The notes beneath the pieces were generated by a model, which was not told the DNA's origin, did not search any database, and was given only the letters and a program-made list of their open reading frames with translations. Source: Lumnitzera littorea (taxonomy: Eukaryota; Streptophyta; Magnoliopsida; Myrtales; Combretaceae). From it: a DNA stretch of 64,000 nt. Positions 1 to 11,474 of this stretch are shown here, one piece after another. Positions within the stretch are counted from its first letter, which is position 1, and each line of letters starts with the position of its first letter. The position numbers and the translations under genes are program-made. The stretch spans positions 12,170,254 to 12,234,253 of the forward strand of contig JAMXBB010000010.1 in assembly GCA_024138015.1 (NCBI GenBank), given 5' to 3'.

Positions 1-1660
1 AACCTAACTTTTTTATTTTTCCATTAAAAAAAAAAACTTGATTTCTAAAAAAAAAAAATCAAATGAAGATTTTTGTTTTAAGAAAAGACAACTAAGTGGT
101 AAAAACAAATTTTCCTAAAATATCTAGATATGCAACCTTAGATGCAAATTTCAAACAAAGATATGGAAGACGTAATGATATCCTTAAAGATGTAATTTTT
201 ATTAAAAAAAATGAAAATTTCCTACAATAATCATGCTAAAAATGCACTCGATCAAAAATATGCAATTTTCTAAAAAGTCATTCAAAAGATGTAATTTATC
301 TAGAAATATGCAAATTTTCCTAAAAATGCAATTTATGAAAAGGGTGCAAATTCAACACAAATATGCAAAAGGTGCAATTTTATAAAAAAACAAACTCTAC
401 GACACTAATGTTATAAATAATGAAACCTGAAAATAAAAAATATATTCGTAAACACACAATAATAAGACTAATCACATTAATCTATTATATCATACACTAA
501 TAATAGAAAAAACGAGAACTTAGACAATTAAAAATGAAAACCTACACAAAAGAAAAAAACACCGTTAGTAAGGACAATTATAAAGACTAAGATAAAAAAT
601 TACTAAACCAACAAGAATAGAAAATAATAATAATAATAAAATAAATAGAAAAAAACAAAAAGTCAAACCTACCTTATCCTACATCTAACACATGGGTCAT
701 GTTAGAAGTCCTTTAGGCTTAGATTTAGGTCAGCTTCTAACTGGGTCATGGACTCCAATTTGAGCATAGGGACGAGTTGTACAACATTAGCCACTTCCAA
801 GCTTTGTATGGGGACTTCTAGGCATCAAATTGAAGGGGAGATCACACTGTTATGAGAAAGTTATTAACAAAAATGAGGTTGACAACAACACCATGACTTA
901 TTGTGGTTGTTTGTGGTGTTTGGAGATTGAAGGAGTGGTAACAAATCTTAGGCAACCATAGTGGGAGTGGTTCAATGGGAAGAAGTGATGTGTCCTGAGG
1001 TTTTTAAACGTAGGAAAGTCAGTAGTGGTGTTATTTTTTGTCGAAGTGGGGTCTTCGATGGTGATTTAGAGAGAGGGCTGATGGTGGACTTGGTTTGGTC
1101 ATGGGTTTGGGTCTCTTATGGATTGGTTTAGGTTACGTAGAACATAAGGGTCTACTGTAGTAGTGGCAATGATCACATGGAGTCGTGGTGGTGATCGTAT
1201 GGGTTATCACGTGAATAAGGATTGGTTAGGTGTGTCATTGTTTGGGTGTCACACAAAGACAAGGTGGTAGATCATGTGGGAGATGTTATGTATGGTTGTT
1301 GGATGTAAGTCGCATGAGAATGTGGTGGTTATGCTATGTTAAGCAATCAAAGGGCATGTATTAGTGTGCTATTACATGTGAGGTTTAGATTCTATAATTG
1401 TAGGGATTTGCAGTGTTAGTCAAGTAAGAGAGTGGGTTTGGTATAGAGTGTTGAAGATGATAGTAGGTGTATGGGGGTGTGGTGTCTACCGTATCTAAGT
1501 AGTGCGAAAGTGTGATCGAGTTTGTATGGGGGTTTGCTGTTGCGTAGTATGACTGTTGAAAGAGGATAGAGATGGCATTGGGTTGAGATGTGGTTTGTGT
1601 GTGCAACAATGGTGAGAGAGGTAGTCAACAATGGGCCCCCCTAAATACTATTCAATTCCT
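1..1660 (-). repeat. Probable remnant of a Tat-type LTR, minus orientation
   Basis: Read on the minus strand, this stretch has the composition and order of the plus-strand LTR at 6358-9064. A CA-rich part with many CCACCA/ACCACC runs (about 1640-800) is followed by a 'gacccatgtg...' segment (about 780-660), an ATT-rich run (about 640-600) and A/T-rich DNA with repeated 'atgcaattt' words (about 400-120). No end is visible on the left. Open frames here (about 1385-1631) are low-complexity and match nothing I know. Assignment rests on resemblance, not on a full alignment. Confidence 0.3.
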
Positions 1661-2391
1661 TATTCTTAATTTTATATACAAGCACAACCAAATAAAGATT
1701 CATTATCCAAGATGGTGTTAAATCAAGTAAAGATAAATTTAGTCCTTTTATTTATTCCATTTTTGGATTTGATTCATACTACTTAATGTAAATCTCTTAG
1801 AAAAATTGTATCCATTGATGATTTTAAGATAGATTCACATTAAGACTTGATAGAAATAAACTAGTGTGCCATGATTCGATCAAACTTATGCTTAATGAGC
1901 ATCTATAGGATCAAACCTATGACTTGCCTCTTCTTTGCATGCTTAAGTCCAAAACCTAGCCATGGTTTTATTTAATTTATCTAACCTCTAGCACTTAGGC
2001 TTTATTTAATTTCAACACTTAAGCCTAAACCCAATTTCACTCAATTTGTCTCAAAATTAACTACACATGCCCAAAAAAATTTAATAACGAAGAATATACA
2101 TACTAAAGGATTTTCCTCTCATGTTCAGTTTTAACAAACTCTAGGTCTCATGACTCATTTTCTTAATTCCTATCTCCTTGTATTTCCATTGCTTTATCAT
2201 CTTTAAAATAATTTGTAAATATTAAGTACCTTACTAAAGTTTCTTTCTTGTAAAGTTGGTTTGATTTATTTCAAATTAAAAGTTTTCAAAATGAAAAAGA
2301 GAAAGAGAGAGAAAGAAAAAGAAGAAACAAAAAAAAAAAAAATTGAGAATTGCTAATAGGGAAGGATTCTTATTAGGTAATCTTAAAAGCA
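1661..2391. other. AT-rich noncoding stretch upstream of gag
   Basis: No gene is visible. It lies just before the gag start at 2392 and may be the leader of that element. A purine-rich run (about 2290-2345) precedes the gag ATG. Confidence 0.3.
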
Positions 2392-4130
2392 ATGGCTAAT
2401 AATGAAAACAATGATAACCATGACGATGACACCAAGCCTACTAAGTTGAGAATTCACTCACTAGAACAAATTGTAGGAAAAATGGCTTAACAAATGCATT
2501 TTTTAGTTAATAATATAGTTCTGCTCAGAGCCACAATGCCATCGAATGAACACTACTCAAAAGCTCAACATTGGAAATCTGTTAAGCAGCTCCTCCTAAA
2601 AAGATCAATCCAACTTTTGAGCCTAGCATTTAAGCTTTCCCAATCAACACAAGGCTAGTCTACTTAAGACCAAATCAAGAAAGTATCAAAGAGTTAGAAA
2701 GGAAATTGACTTAACAAATCACTAAGAAAAAAAAAAAGCTCTCGGAAGTTATGACAGTTTCAAGTATGTTAGGATCACTAACTTATTTGAGTGTGATGTT
2801 AGAGCCTACCTAGAAAGATTCAAAGTACTAGACTTTAAGAACTACAATGGGACTGGATGCCCAAAACTGCACATTAGATTATATGTTTGTAAGATGGGCA
2901 AATATGTTCAAAATAATTTACCCATAGTATAAACATTTAAAGACAATTTGATAGGGCCAGCATTTACCTACTATGCTTAGCTTGATATTGGCTAGATAAA
3001 CATTGGGAGAAATTAGCTCAAGCTTTCTATAAACAATACAAGTTCGACACTTAGACAACCCCCTCAATTTGGGACCTACGTACATTGAGAAAAATGAAAT
3101 ATCAATTCTTTAAGGAATACACATAAAGTGGAGGAGCATGGTAGCTATAATCATCCCTTCTTTGCTATAGAAAAAATTGACATTGATACTTGTCGACACA
3201 CTAAGTGAGACATATTATGGACATCTTTTAGGGAATATAGCCTCTAGCTTTGTAGATATCATAGTGGAAAGGGAGAAGAATTGAGGAAGCCTTGTGAGCT
3301 AAGAGATTGGAGGGGCTAAAATAGAAGAAAGGGCTTCTAAAATCATCACAAAGGAGCACCATTAATATGATAAGTCTTGGGGATATGCTACAAAACCTAA
3401 TTCCAATACCTCAAGTGGTAGCTAAAAGCCAATACAAGTCTAGAAGGCCTAAGGAAGACATTTCACTCTAATTCCTATCACTCTTTCTCAAGCCTTTCAT
3501 CAGTTGAAAAAAGAAAATATCCTAAACTATGAGGCTCCTAAACTAAGATACAAGCCTTGGAATGGAAATCTAGAGGCACAATGTGATTATCACATGGGGT
3601 AGAAGGGTCACTTTACAGACACTTATTAGAGGTTGAAAAACAAGATTCAAGATTTGGTGACACAGGGTTAGTGCATCCAAACTCCATGTAAACTAAAGTG
3701 TCGAAGGGCTCCAACAATTCTTCATGAGAGTTAGATTTCCTTTGTATTATGAAACATATCAAGAAGTTCATATTTGAATAAACTAATATTTGGGGCAAAT
3801 TTTTCAAATTATTTAAGAGCATGAATAAGTTGTTTTTATCTTATTAATTGAAAGGTTTAGAATGAAAAGAGGCAAACCTTCTCCCAAACCCTAACCCTAA
3901 AAACATACTTTAAGAGTTGAGTGTCATTAATGTGAAGCTATTAGACTCATTCCTTAAAAGAGGTATATCTTGAATTTGATACACAAATTAAAATGAAGTT
4001 AGGCATTAATTTTAATCCCTCGTTAACCCCATTAAGCCTTCTGCATGAAGTATTTTCAAAATCAAACTCTATCAAGAACTACCTCATAATAGGGCAAATA
4101 GGAGGTCAAGGGGCATTAATCAAGAGAAAA
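2392..4130 (+). pseudogene. Decayed gag of a Tat/Ogre-like Ty3-gypsy retrotransposon (element A)
   Basis: The frame opens at ATG 2392 with an acidic N/D-rich N-terminus and is soon broken by stops and shifts. Around 2820-2960 a segment reads FKNYNGTGCPK...RLYVCKMGKYVQ. This aligns closely with the gag of the minus-strand element at 15.1-21.5 kb (FKKYNRTGYPKPY...LYICKMGKYVQ), so the two are one family. Near 3570-3660 there is a zinc-knuckle-like C..H..H segment followed by RLKNKIQDLV, also shared with the other copy. Gag would form the particle and bind RNA. Many stops replace Q and W codons, so no protein is made. Pol is not recognisable after it. Confidence 0.75.
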
Positions 4131-5265
4131 AGTTACAAACTAATTTGTACTTTGCTTTAATTGCATTGATTCAAAAGTAATTGTTACCATCAATAACTTA
4201 TTTCCTTTGAAATGAAGAAGTGACTATATCCTAAACACTATACACAAACCACATATACTTTAAGCTGCAAGCCAAAAGAAGGGATGAGCACCATTTTATT
4301 AAGTCAAAATAAGGAAAAAAAGAAAGAGAGAGAGAGGAAGTGAAAAAGAGAACAAGAAAATGAAAAATGAGAAGAAAAGAAAAGAAGCAAGAATGAGAAA
4401 ATCGAAAAAGATATCAAGCCCAAAACACAAGGCCCTAAAGCTTGAAAGGATTAGGGGTATGTACCTCAAAAAGCCTATTCTTAAAGTAAGGCCCATATTT
4501 CAAAATAAGAACCCCCAACTTTAAAATAATAAGGGTAAAAACCAAGGCTCTCAAAATCTGCTCCTCTTGCAAATTAAGGCTCACCCACAATTCTACCCCT
4601 CCTTAAAGACCATTCTGAATAAAGCAAATAGCTTATCCTTAGTATATGTTACTTTTGAAACTAAGGCAAGCACAATTTTAGTTTTTCCTAAAGGGTGGTT
4701 CTTAACTTATAAATCCAGGTTGGATAAATGAACTCTTTTAAAAAGGGTTATATAATATTATCCATTAGTGTTAAATCAATGACCAAGCCTTCATTATATT
4801 ATAGTCCAAAAAAGACCTAATAGATTGATTAAAGTGTACCTCTTACAAGATGAATCATAATTTTTCGAATAGTAGTCGAGAGAGAAATCTAAGTCGATGG
4901 TGCAAGGAAATCCTCTTTGACTTAACCAATCAATTATAATATTTTAAAAATCAAGGGTCTGAATGGCCTTATTATGCCAAAAGCTTCAAGGAATGGCTCA
5001 GAAAGGAGTACTTGTTGGACAATCTCTCTCATGCAGTTATCCCTAACACAAGAAAAGAGAAGATTGGGCCATTCGTTCATTGGCAATTGTAAGGACTTGT
5101 GAGGAATCCATACTTGTCAATAAATCTAAAAAAAACAATAAAAAATAGAGAAAAAGGATTTTCCAAGTTTTCTTAGAATAAATGTATGTTCTTGAAGGTT
5201 TTCAAAAAAAAATAAAAGGGTTTTCAAGAAATTGAAATTTGTAAAGTAGGAATAACATTAATCCA
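4131..5265 (+). other. Unrecognisable internal region of element A
   Basis: This lies between the gag trace and the 3' repeat array, where protease, RT and integrase would be expected. I cannot find RT or integrase motifs, so pol is deleted or beyond recognition. A purine-rich A/G stretch (about 4310-4400) gives a spurious low-complexity frame. Confidence 0.4.
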
Positions 5266-6195
5266 TTAAGATCTTTAGAGCCTTTGTCATCCATTAGATT
5301 AACCCTAGATCATATGCCATCTTTAGTGAACTTATGAACTTTGTTGTGAATATTTGAGCTATCCTTAAGATTAGGAACTTAAAAATCTTTTCTGTTTTGA
5401 AAACCTAAGTTATCCTCAAGTGTAAGAACTTAAGGCCATCAGTCATTCCTTATAGGAAAAAAATATTGAAACTCTAAGAGTCTTAGCAATCCTTAAACTA
5501 AGAGCTTTAGTGATCTCTGATAATGGAAACCGAGTAATCCTTCCATTTAGGAGCTTAGGTTATTTCACAGTAACCTCAGTTATTCTCCATTGAAAGCATT
5601 GGCTATCTAGAAGTCTTAATTATCCTTAAATTAGGAACTTAAGCTATCCTTAGTCTTGAAACCAAGTAATTCTATTGTTTAGGAACTTAGTTTATTTCAT
5701 AGGACTAGGTTATCCCTAAATTAGGAACTTAGGCTATCCTCAATCTCGAAACGATGTAATCCTATTGTTTAAGAGTTTAGGAACCAAGTTATCCCTAAAT
5801 TAGGAGCTTATACTGTCCCTTGTCTTGAAACCAAGTAATCTTATTGTTTAGGAACTTAGATTATTTCATAGGAACTAGGTTCTCCTTAGATTAAGAACTT
5901 TAACTATTCTTAGTTGTGAAATCAAATTGTTTTAATTGTCCTCACTTCAAAATTCAAGAATCTTAGTTATTCTCATATTAATTTTAAGAGTTTTGGTTAT
6001 CCTTAATGCTTTAGTTGACTTCTTTTGGATATGTCAAGAAACCTAGTTATCCTTCATTAAATTTAGGAGCTTCGATTATCCTTTGTTAATAAGTTTAGTT
6101 ATCTTACGTTATTATTCAAGAACCTTAGTTATCCTTGACTTAGTTGAACATAGAGACTTTGTTATCCTTTGAAACACCTAAATTATACATTAAAA
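5266..6195 (+). repeat. Minisatellite in the 3' region of element A
   Basis: Words such as 'aggaacttag', 'gttatccttaaatta' and 'gaaaccaagtaat' recur throughout. The phrase tatcc(t/c)taaattaggaactt starts at 5621 and 5711, then recurs in altered form at 5790 and 5881. That gives a unit of roughly 80-90 bp built from shorter subrepeats. The array sits between the coding part and the polypurine tract, where Ogre/Tat elements are known to carry variable 3' UTR tandem repeats. Confidence 0.7.
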
Positions 6196-6345
6196 TGTCT
6201 TCCATTCTCGTTACCTAAATCTCTAGTGGATCAGGTATAGGATAACTAGCTATTTACAACGCTTCTTAATGTAAGCCTATGCTTAGAAAAAAAAAAAATG
6301 GTTTCTTTTGTTTTTGTGGTAAAAATTTACTCAAACTTCACTATA

Positions 6346-6357
6346 GAAAAGGGCAGT
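6346..6357 (+). other. Polypurine tract of element A
   Basis: The run agaaaagggcagt directly precedes the TGTAGATACC LTR start at 6358. A purine-rich primer for plus-strand DNA synthesis is expected exactly here, and it fixes the LTR as the 3' LTR of a plus-strand element. Confidence 0.55.
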
Positions 6358-9064
6358 TGTAGATACCTTATTTTTGCTCTCCCTATAATTTTAGTGTTTC
6401 TTGTAAAATAAAGAAAAAAAGGATCTTAATTCAAAATTAAAAAAAAATATATAAAATTTAGAAAAATAATCAAAATGAAAAATAAAAATTCAAAAAAAAA
6501 AAAACTTTAGGTCTTAGGTCATTTTTAGGGTTTTTGAGTCACATGAATAGTCATTTCATTTTTAAGGTTAGATTGAGTCAAAGTGCGCACAAATACGATT
6601 TAGCAGTTCCTAGCATTAAGTGAGAATATTGAATTTTTTTTCCATAAAATTTAATATTCGGACCACAGTTGAGGTTAATCATTTTTATATTGTAAAATGA
6701 AGCTAATTTAAGTTAATTGTGATTTCAAACAATGCCTTAACTAGACTTGAATTGGTTGATTTATGATAAAAATAAATTTTAAATTAACTACGCGATCAAT
6801 GAATTAAAGCTCATAAAACCGTTAGATTGAGTTCAATATGAAAACTAATTCTAATTTATGTGCATTAGACTTGTCAGGAAAGAATTTTGTTTATTTTATT
6901 ATTTAATTTTTTTTAGCCCAGTCAAAAGTTTAGTTGTTAAATAAAATTTAATTGTAGCACATCATCAAGAAGACAACTAAACTGAGCGATTGAGGTGTGC
7001 TATGGAGACCTAGAGATTTAAGGAAGCTTGAATGATCATCAAAAAGCATTCAAACACATCAAAATCACTTACCCAAGCTATTTCTCTCTCTAAGGGTACG
7101 ACTCTCTCTCTCTCTCTCTAAAATTCACAGTTTGTTTATGGAGGTTTTCGAGCAAAGCCACCACCATAAACAAATTCCTAAATCCCTAAGCTTCCAAAAG
7201 AGACCGACTCCATCCCTTATCGTGACCCTAAACACCATCTCCATTAATTTCAACCCAAACCCTTGTTACCACCTCTTCGCCCACTAAACACCATTAGCTA
7301 CTGGTACCAGATCCGAGTCGGCCACCATAAGACAACTCACAATAGTCAATAACCCCAGGCTAATTCCCTTGCCACCATCAATCACTACCATGGCAAGCAA
7401 CATGACCCCTTTCTCTCATTACCCTTAACTTGCAAACTTCCACCACCCTCTAAATCACCTCAAAACACCACTACTAATCTCATTTTTGCTAATGAAAATG
7501 TCATAAAAACACCTTTTCCCACTTGGTTTGGTGGCCATAACATCCTAAATCTTCCCCTCTCGTGTTGTTGCCTCTTCTTGTTTCTCCATACTAGTCACAT
7601 GTGAAGCATGTGATGACCCGACCCAAACCTACTTGCATCAACCTAAACCCGCTCTTTCCTGATCGCATAAACTAACCTGCATCCTTGATTTGGTTCAGTC
7701 CTCATTTCTTTTTAAATTTTTTTTATATCTATTTAGTCTTATTTCAAAAACCAAAAAAAAAAAAATAAAAAGTAAAAAAAAAATAAAAAATTCAAATAAT
7801 AATAATAATAGTGTCTTTATTTAAATATGTTTCCTTCTTCCTAAATACTTTTTTTTTAACTCTTATTTTGCAAAATTTTCAAAACTCTTTATTCTAGAAA
7901 AAGATAATAAGCAAATGTTTCAAAAAAAAATAAATAAAAATTTTTATCACTTAAAACAATCTATTTTCCAAATAAATAAAATAATGAACCTTTTTCCAAA
8001 ATTAAGGCTTCTCTTAGAATTTTTTCTAAAAAGATACAATACCTAAATTATGACCTTTTTAGAGTTTTCATCGATTGAAATAAAATGGCTAAGATATGTG
8101 CACTCAACCAAACTTTAAAAAAAAAAAAAGATTAAAATAAATCAACACATTAAGATTTTACAAAAAATGAATTATGGAAAGTCTGATCCCAAAAAATGGA
8201 TACGTAGGCAATTATAGGCAACTACAAGATAACTTAAAATAGGGAATTTTTTTTTTTATGTTCCCTTTTGTAAATAAATTTTTTTTTCTCTTTTGTAAAA
8301 AAAAAAAAATACAATTTATTACTTCTTTACTTATAAATCAAAATTATCATTCTTTTTAGTTTAAAAGGTATTTTGAAAATAAATTTGATTTGGAAAGTTA
8401 AAAGTGATACTCGTTTAATATTTAATAAATTAGCCCTTGGACTCAAAATCTTGGAGTTTTTTTTTTTTTTAATCATCTTTTTAAAGTGACTTTCTTGAAG
8501 ATTAGTAAATAAATTAAAATCAATTCACCCAATTGATCTTAGCTTAACTTTTTCTCAACCTTAGTTGGGTAGCAACTTCTTCTTTTTTTCCAAAAAAGAT
8601 ACAATGTTTTCCTTAATTCCTAGTTAAAGGTCTATATTGAATGGGTATACGATTTATTATAGATCAAATTGAGGAAAATAAAAACAGAAAAATTCAAGCT
8701 CAATAGGTCTTATTTTAATTCATCTAGTTAAAATTATTTAAATTGAATAAATCCCACTTTCATGAACTCAAATTTTACTAGACTCTTAAATATATGTATT
8801 TTTAATGAAGCCTAATTTCTACAAACTCAAAATCTATTAAATTACATGTATATTTTAAACTTTTCTAACTTTAACCCTAAACGACTAATTGACTTGACTT
8901 GAATACTTCTATTACTTTATATTTTTAAAATTTTTTAACTTTTTTATATTTTCATAAATTTTAAATTGTTCTGTATTTTTTTTTATTTTTCCCATAAACA
9001 TGACCCAAAAAACAAAAAAGTAAAGATCCTAAAATAAAAGAGTGGAAAAAATGAAGTGTCTACA
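6358..9064 (+). repeat. 3' LTR of element A, about 2.7 kb
   Basis: It begins TGTAGA right after the polypurine tract and ends TCTACA at 9064, a perfect 6-bp inverted terminal repeat with the canonical TG...CA. The length suits a Tat/Ogre LTR. Inside are a CT microsatellite (7102-7119), a CA-rich part (about 7150-7600) and A/T-rich DNA. Segments such as 'gatacgtaggcaa' (about 8200), 'cccttggactca' (about 8435) and 'agttgggtagcaactt' (about 8562) recur in order in the right arm of the palindrome at 12.44-13.4 kb. The ORFs inside are not genes. Confidence 0.7.
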
Positions 9065-9640
9065 AGGCACAACCCTCCAATTGCTCTACCTATAGCATTA
9101 GTATTTGCAAAGAGCCACTCTCATCCCCAACCTAGAGCAATCACCCAATGGCCTTTGAGGCCCATTTTCACCATTCTCTAGTTAATAGGAGCATTAAAGA
9201 GCTCGACTAGTACATCAAAATAATCTCTAAGCACAAAGATTCAAAATAGAATTACCTTTTTAGCCAATCCACCATTAGTCAACCTCCCTTCACTAAGAAG
9301 ATTCATGAAGAGTTGCTTTCCTTCAAACATGAATTTCCATCATGGATTCTTACGGCAAGGCAACTAATCTTGATGCCTACCTCACCTGCTTTTGTTCAAT
9401 GATGAACCCACATGATTGCAGCAATGTAACTATATACAAGGCCTTTCCAAGAATGCTAAAGAAAGTTGGTTAGACTCAGTAAAACAACTTGCAACCAAAC
9501 TCTAGCTCTAGTTGTTAGAAGCTCGACTCATAGATTTGGATGAGTCGTCGAAACTATGTAGGTTTTTGGCATGTTTTCTTAAGAAGGTGAAATGAATTTG
9601 CATTTATTCGCAATGAACTACACCCAAGTTGAGTCGTCGT
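9065..9640 (+). pseudogene. Gag fragment of a second Tat-like gypsy element
   Basis: The plus strand reads PPFTKKIHEELLSFKHEFPS, then after a shift SYGKATNLDAYLTCFCSMM and TIYKAFPRMLKK. This follows the known retrotransposon gag pattern 'Y.G.TDP..H...F...M...AFP..LKG'. The segment is short, frame-shifted and ends in unrelated sequence near 9640. It lies immediately outside the LTR end at 9064, so element A probably inserted beside or into it. Confidence 0.55.
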
Positions 9641-11470
9641 AATATTAGTAATGTAGGATAAAAGTCTACAAATAAAATTAAAAGAAAAAAGTTATTCTTA
9701 GTCCCACAAACTAAAGATATATTTATCCGTTGTATTGTTAATGGAAAGTAATTTTTTTCTATTTCACATTATATTAATTTAGATTTTCAGTATTATTCAA
9801 TTTTGTGCTTTATTTTTTAATTATTTTTTTTTATATATAGTTTTTTTTTTTTTTTGTAGTGAACAGCGAAAACCCCAAGTTCATGAGCAGTTTGGGAACT
9901 GCCTATCTAGAGTAGGGACAGATCCTCCCCAGCCTCTCGGGATGGTTCACGGGTGACACAGTTTGATTTTCGGTCTATTTACTATTAGTTTGTCACAGGG
10001 TTTTTTTTTTTCCTGTCTAAACTGTTCCCCAATTCCGTCCAATGAATACTGGACATACGTTTCTAAAATTAAATGTGTCTCAACCAACTAGCCAAAATTA
10101 TTTTTATTTTCCTTTCCATTTTCCCAAAGTCGAAATGAAAGTGCTAGTATTATCTATTTTAGGCAATCAAAAGTCCGAGGAGGAGAATACAGAAAAGACC
10201 AGACCACAAAATTAAGATTATCACGTGGATGATAAATGCTCGGTTCTGTCTGATGCATTACCCCCATCGAGTGAGGACCGAGGCGAAGGTGTACCATGTT
10301 ACGTTTATAATATTGAGTAATTATGAATATATATATATTTATATTATTAAAATCTTTATAAGCTTAAATAATTGCCATAATTAAAATTATTATTTAGATC
10401 AATATCAAATATTATTTAATAGAAAAACCAATACTAAAATAACATTATAAAATTATATATAATTTATATCTTAAGTAAATTTATTTTTCCTTATAATTCT
10501 CACATCTAATTTCTCTCTTACTCTCTAAAACTATACTCCATCTTTTTTTCTCTTTTCCACTTTCTTATTCCTTTTCTTTGAGAATTTCCAATAGTCACTT
10601 TTTTCATAATTTTTATAATTTCTTTCAATCTTGTAATTTTTTTTAAAAAATCATTATAAATTATATAGACATATTATAAATGAAATTTATAGTGATAAAT
10701 ACAAAATATTTTTTTATATGTTTGAAATAAATATATGTTTCTTTTTTTATTAGATGCAAAAAAAAAAAAATAATAATTTAAAAAAACTAATGTATGTATT
10801 CAAAGCTTATATTCTTTCCACATATATTCATTTCTTTTTTAATACTCAATTCTTTCATAAATCATGCAAGAAATAGACATGGAGAAAATATATATTCCAG
10901 GAAACGAAAGAGCAAAACAAAACTTTTAGAAAAATAAGTTTTTTTTTTTCATTTTTTTATTACCTTTTACAACAGCGCTTATTGTTTGGTTGAAAAACCT
11001 ATTTACATGTTTAGTTTCCCATCCATCCAAAAGTAACAGTATGTGGCTTTTTTTTTTTTTTCTTATTTTTCTGTTCATTTGTTTCTTTTGAAGCCGTTCG
11101 TGAAATTGTACTGTTTTGTATCCTTTTTACATGCAAAATAAGAATTGTAACAAATATATGAACAATAGTTATTTTATTTATTTTTATTTTTATTTAGCAA
11201 ATTAAAGGATGTCAAGAAAACTTAAAGAAACAATAGTTAAAACCTAGGTAGCGACATATGAAAAGCGATAAGGAGAATCAAGATATTCGAAAATGAATTT
11301 ACAAAAAAAAAAAATGTAATTTAGATTTACTAAATTTTAGTCTAGTAATTTGAGCTCATTTCATCTTCTATGGAATTCTATTAGACCATCCATAAGTCAT
11401 ATTAGCACCTTAAGAATCAAGAAATACTTTGATAATACTAACATGTCACACATTTTGATAAGTGTTAAGT
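9641..11470. other. Intergenic, no gene seen
   Basis: AT-rich DNA with long A or T runs. The part 9860-10320 is less degenerate and less AT-rich than its flanks, but I see no coding frame, tRNA or known RNA in it. 10320-11280 is very AT-rich. Confidence 0.4.
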
Positions 11471-11474
11471 AGGT

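Noticed and set aside
1385..1631. Overlapping minus-strand frames rich in T, H, P, S
   Set aside because: They lie in the CA-rich part of an LTR-like repeat and show no domain.
3885..3900. Telomere-like words (cctaaccctaaa)
   Set aside because: Only about two units, inside a decayed gag region; not an interstitial telomeric repeat.
4299..4496. A minus-strand frame resembling a membrane protein (runs of F, L, S)
   Set aside because: It comes from an A/G-rich run on the plus strand of element A; low complexity, no family.
9860..10320. Possible structured RNA gene in a less AT-rich patch
   Set aside because: No tRNA cloverleaf, snRNA or snoRNA box could be found by reading; only composition stands out.
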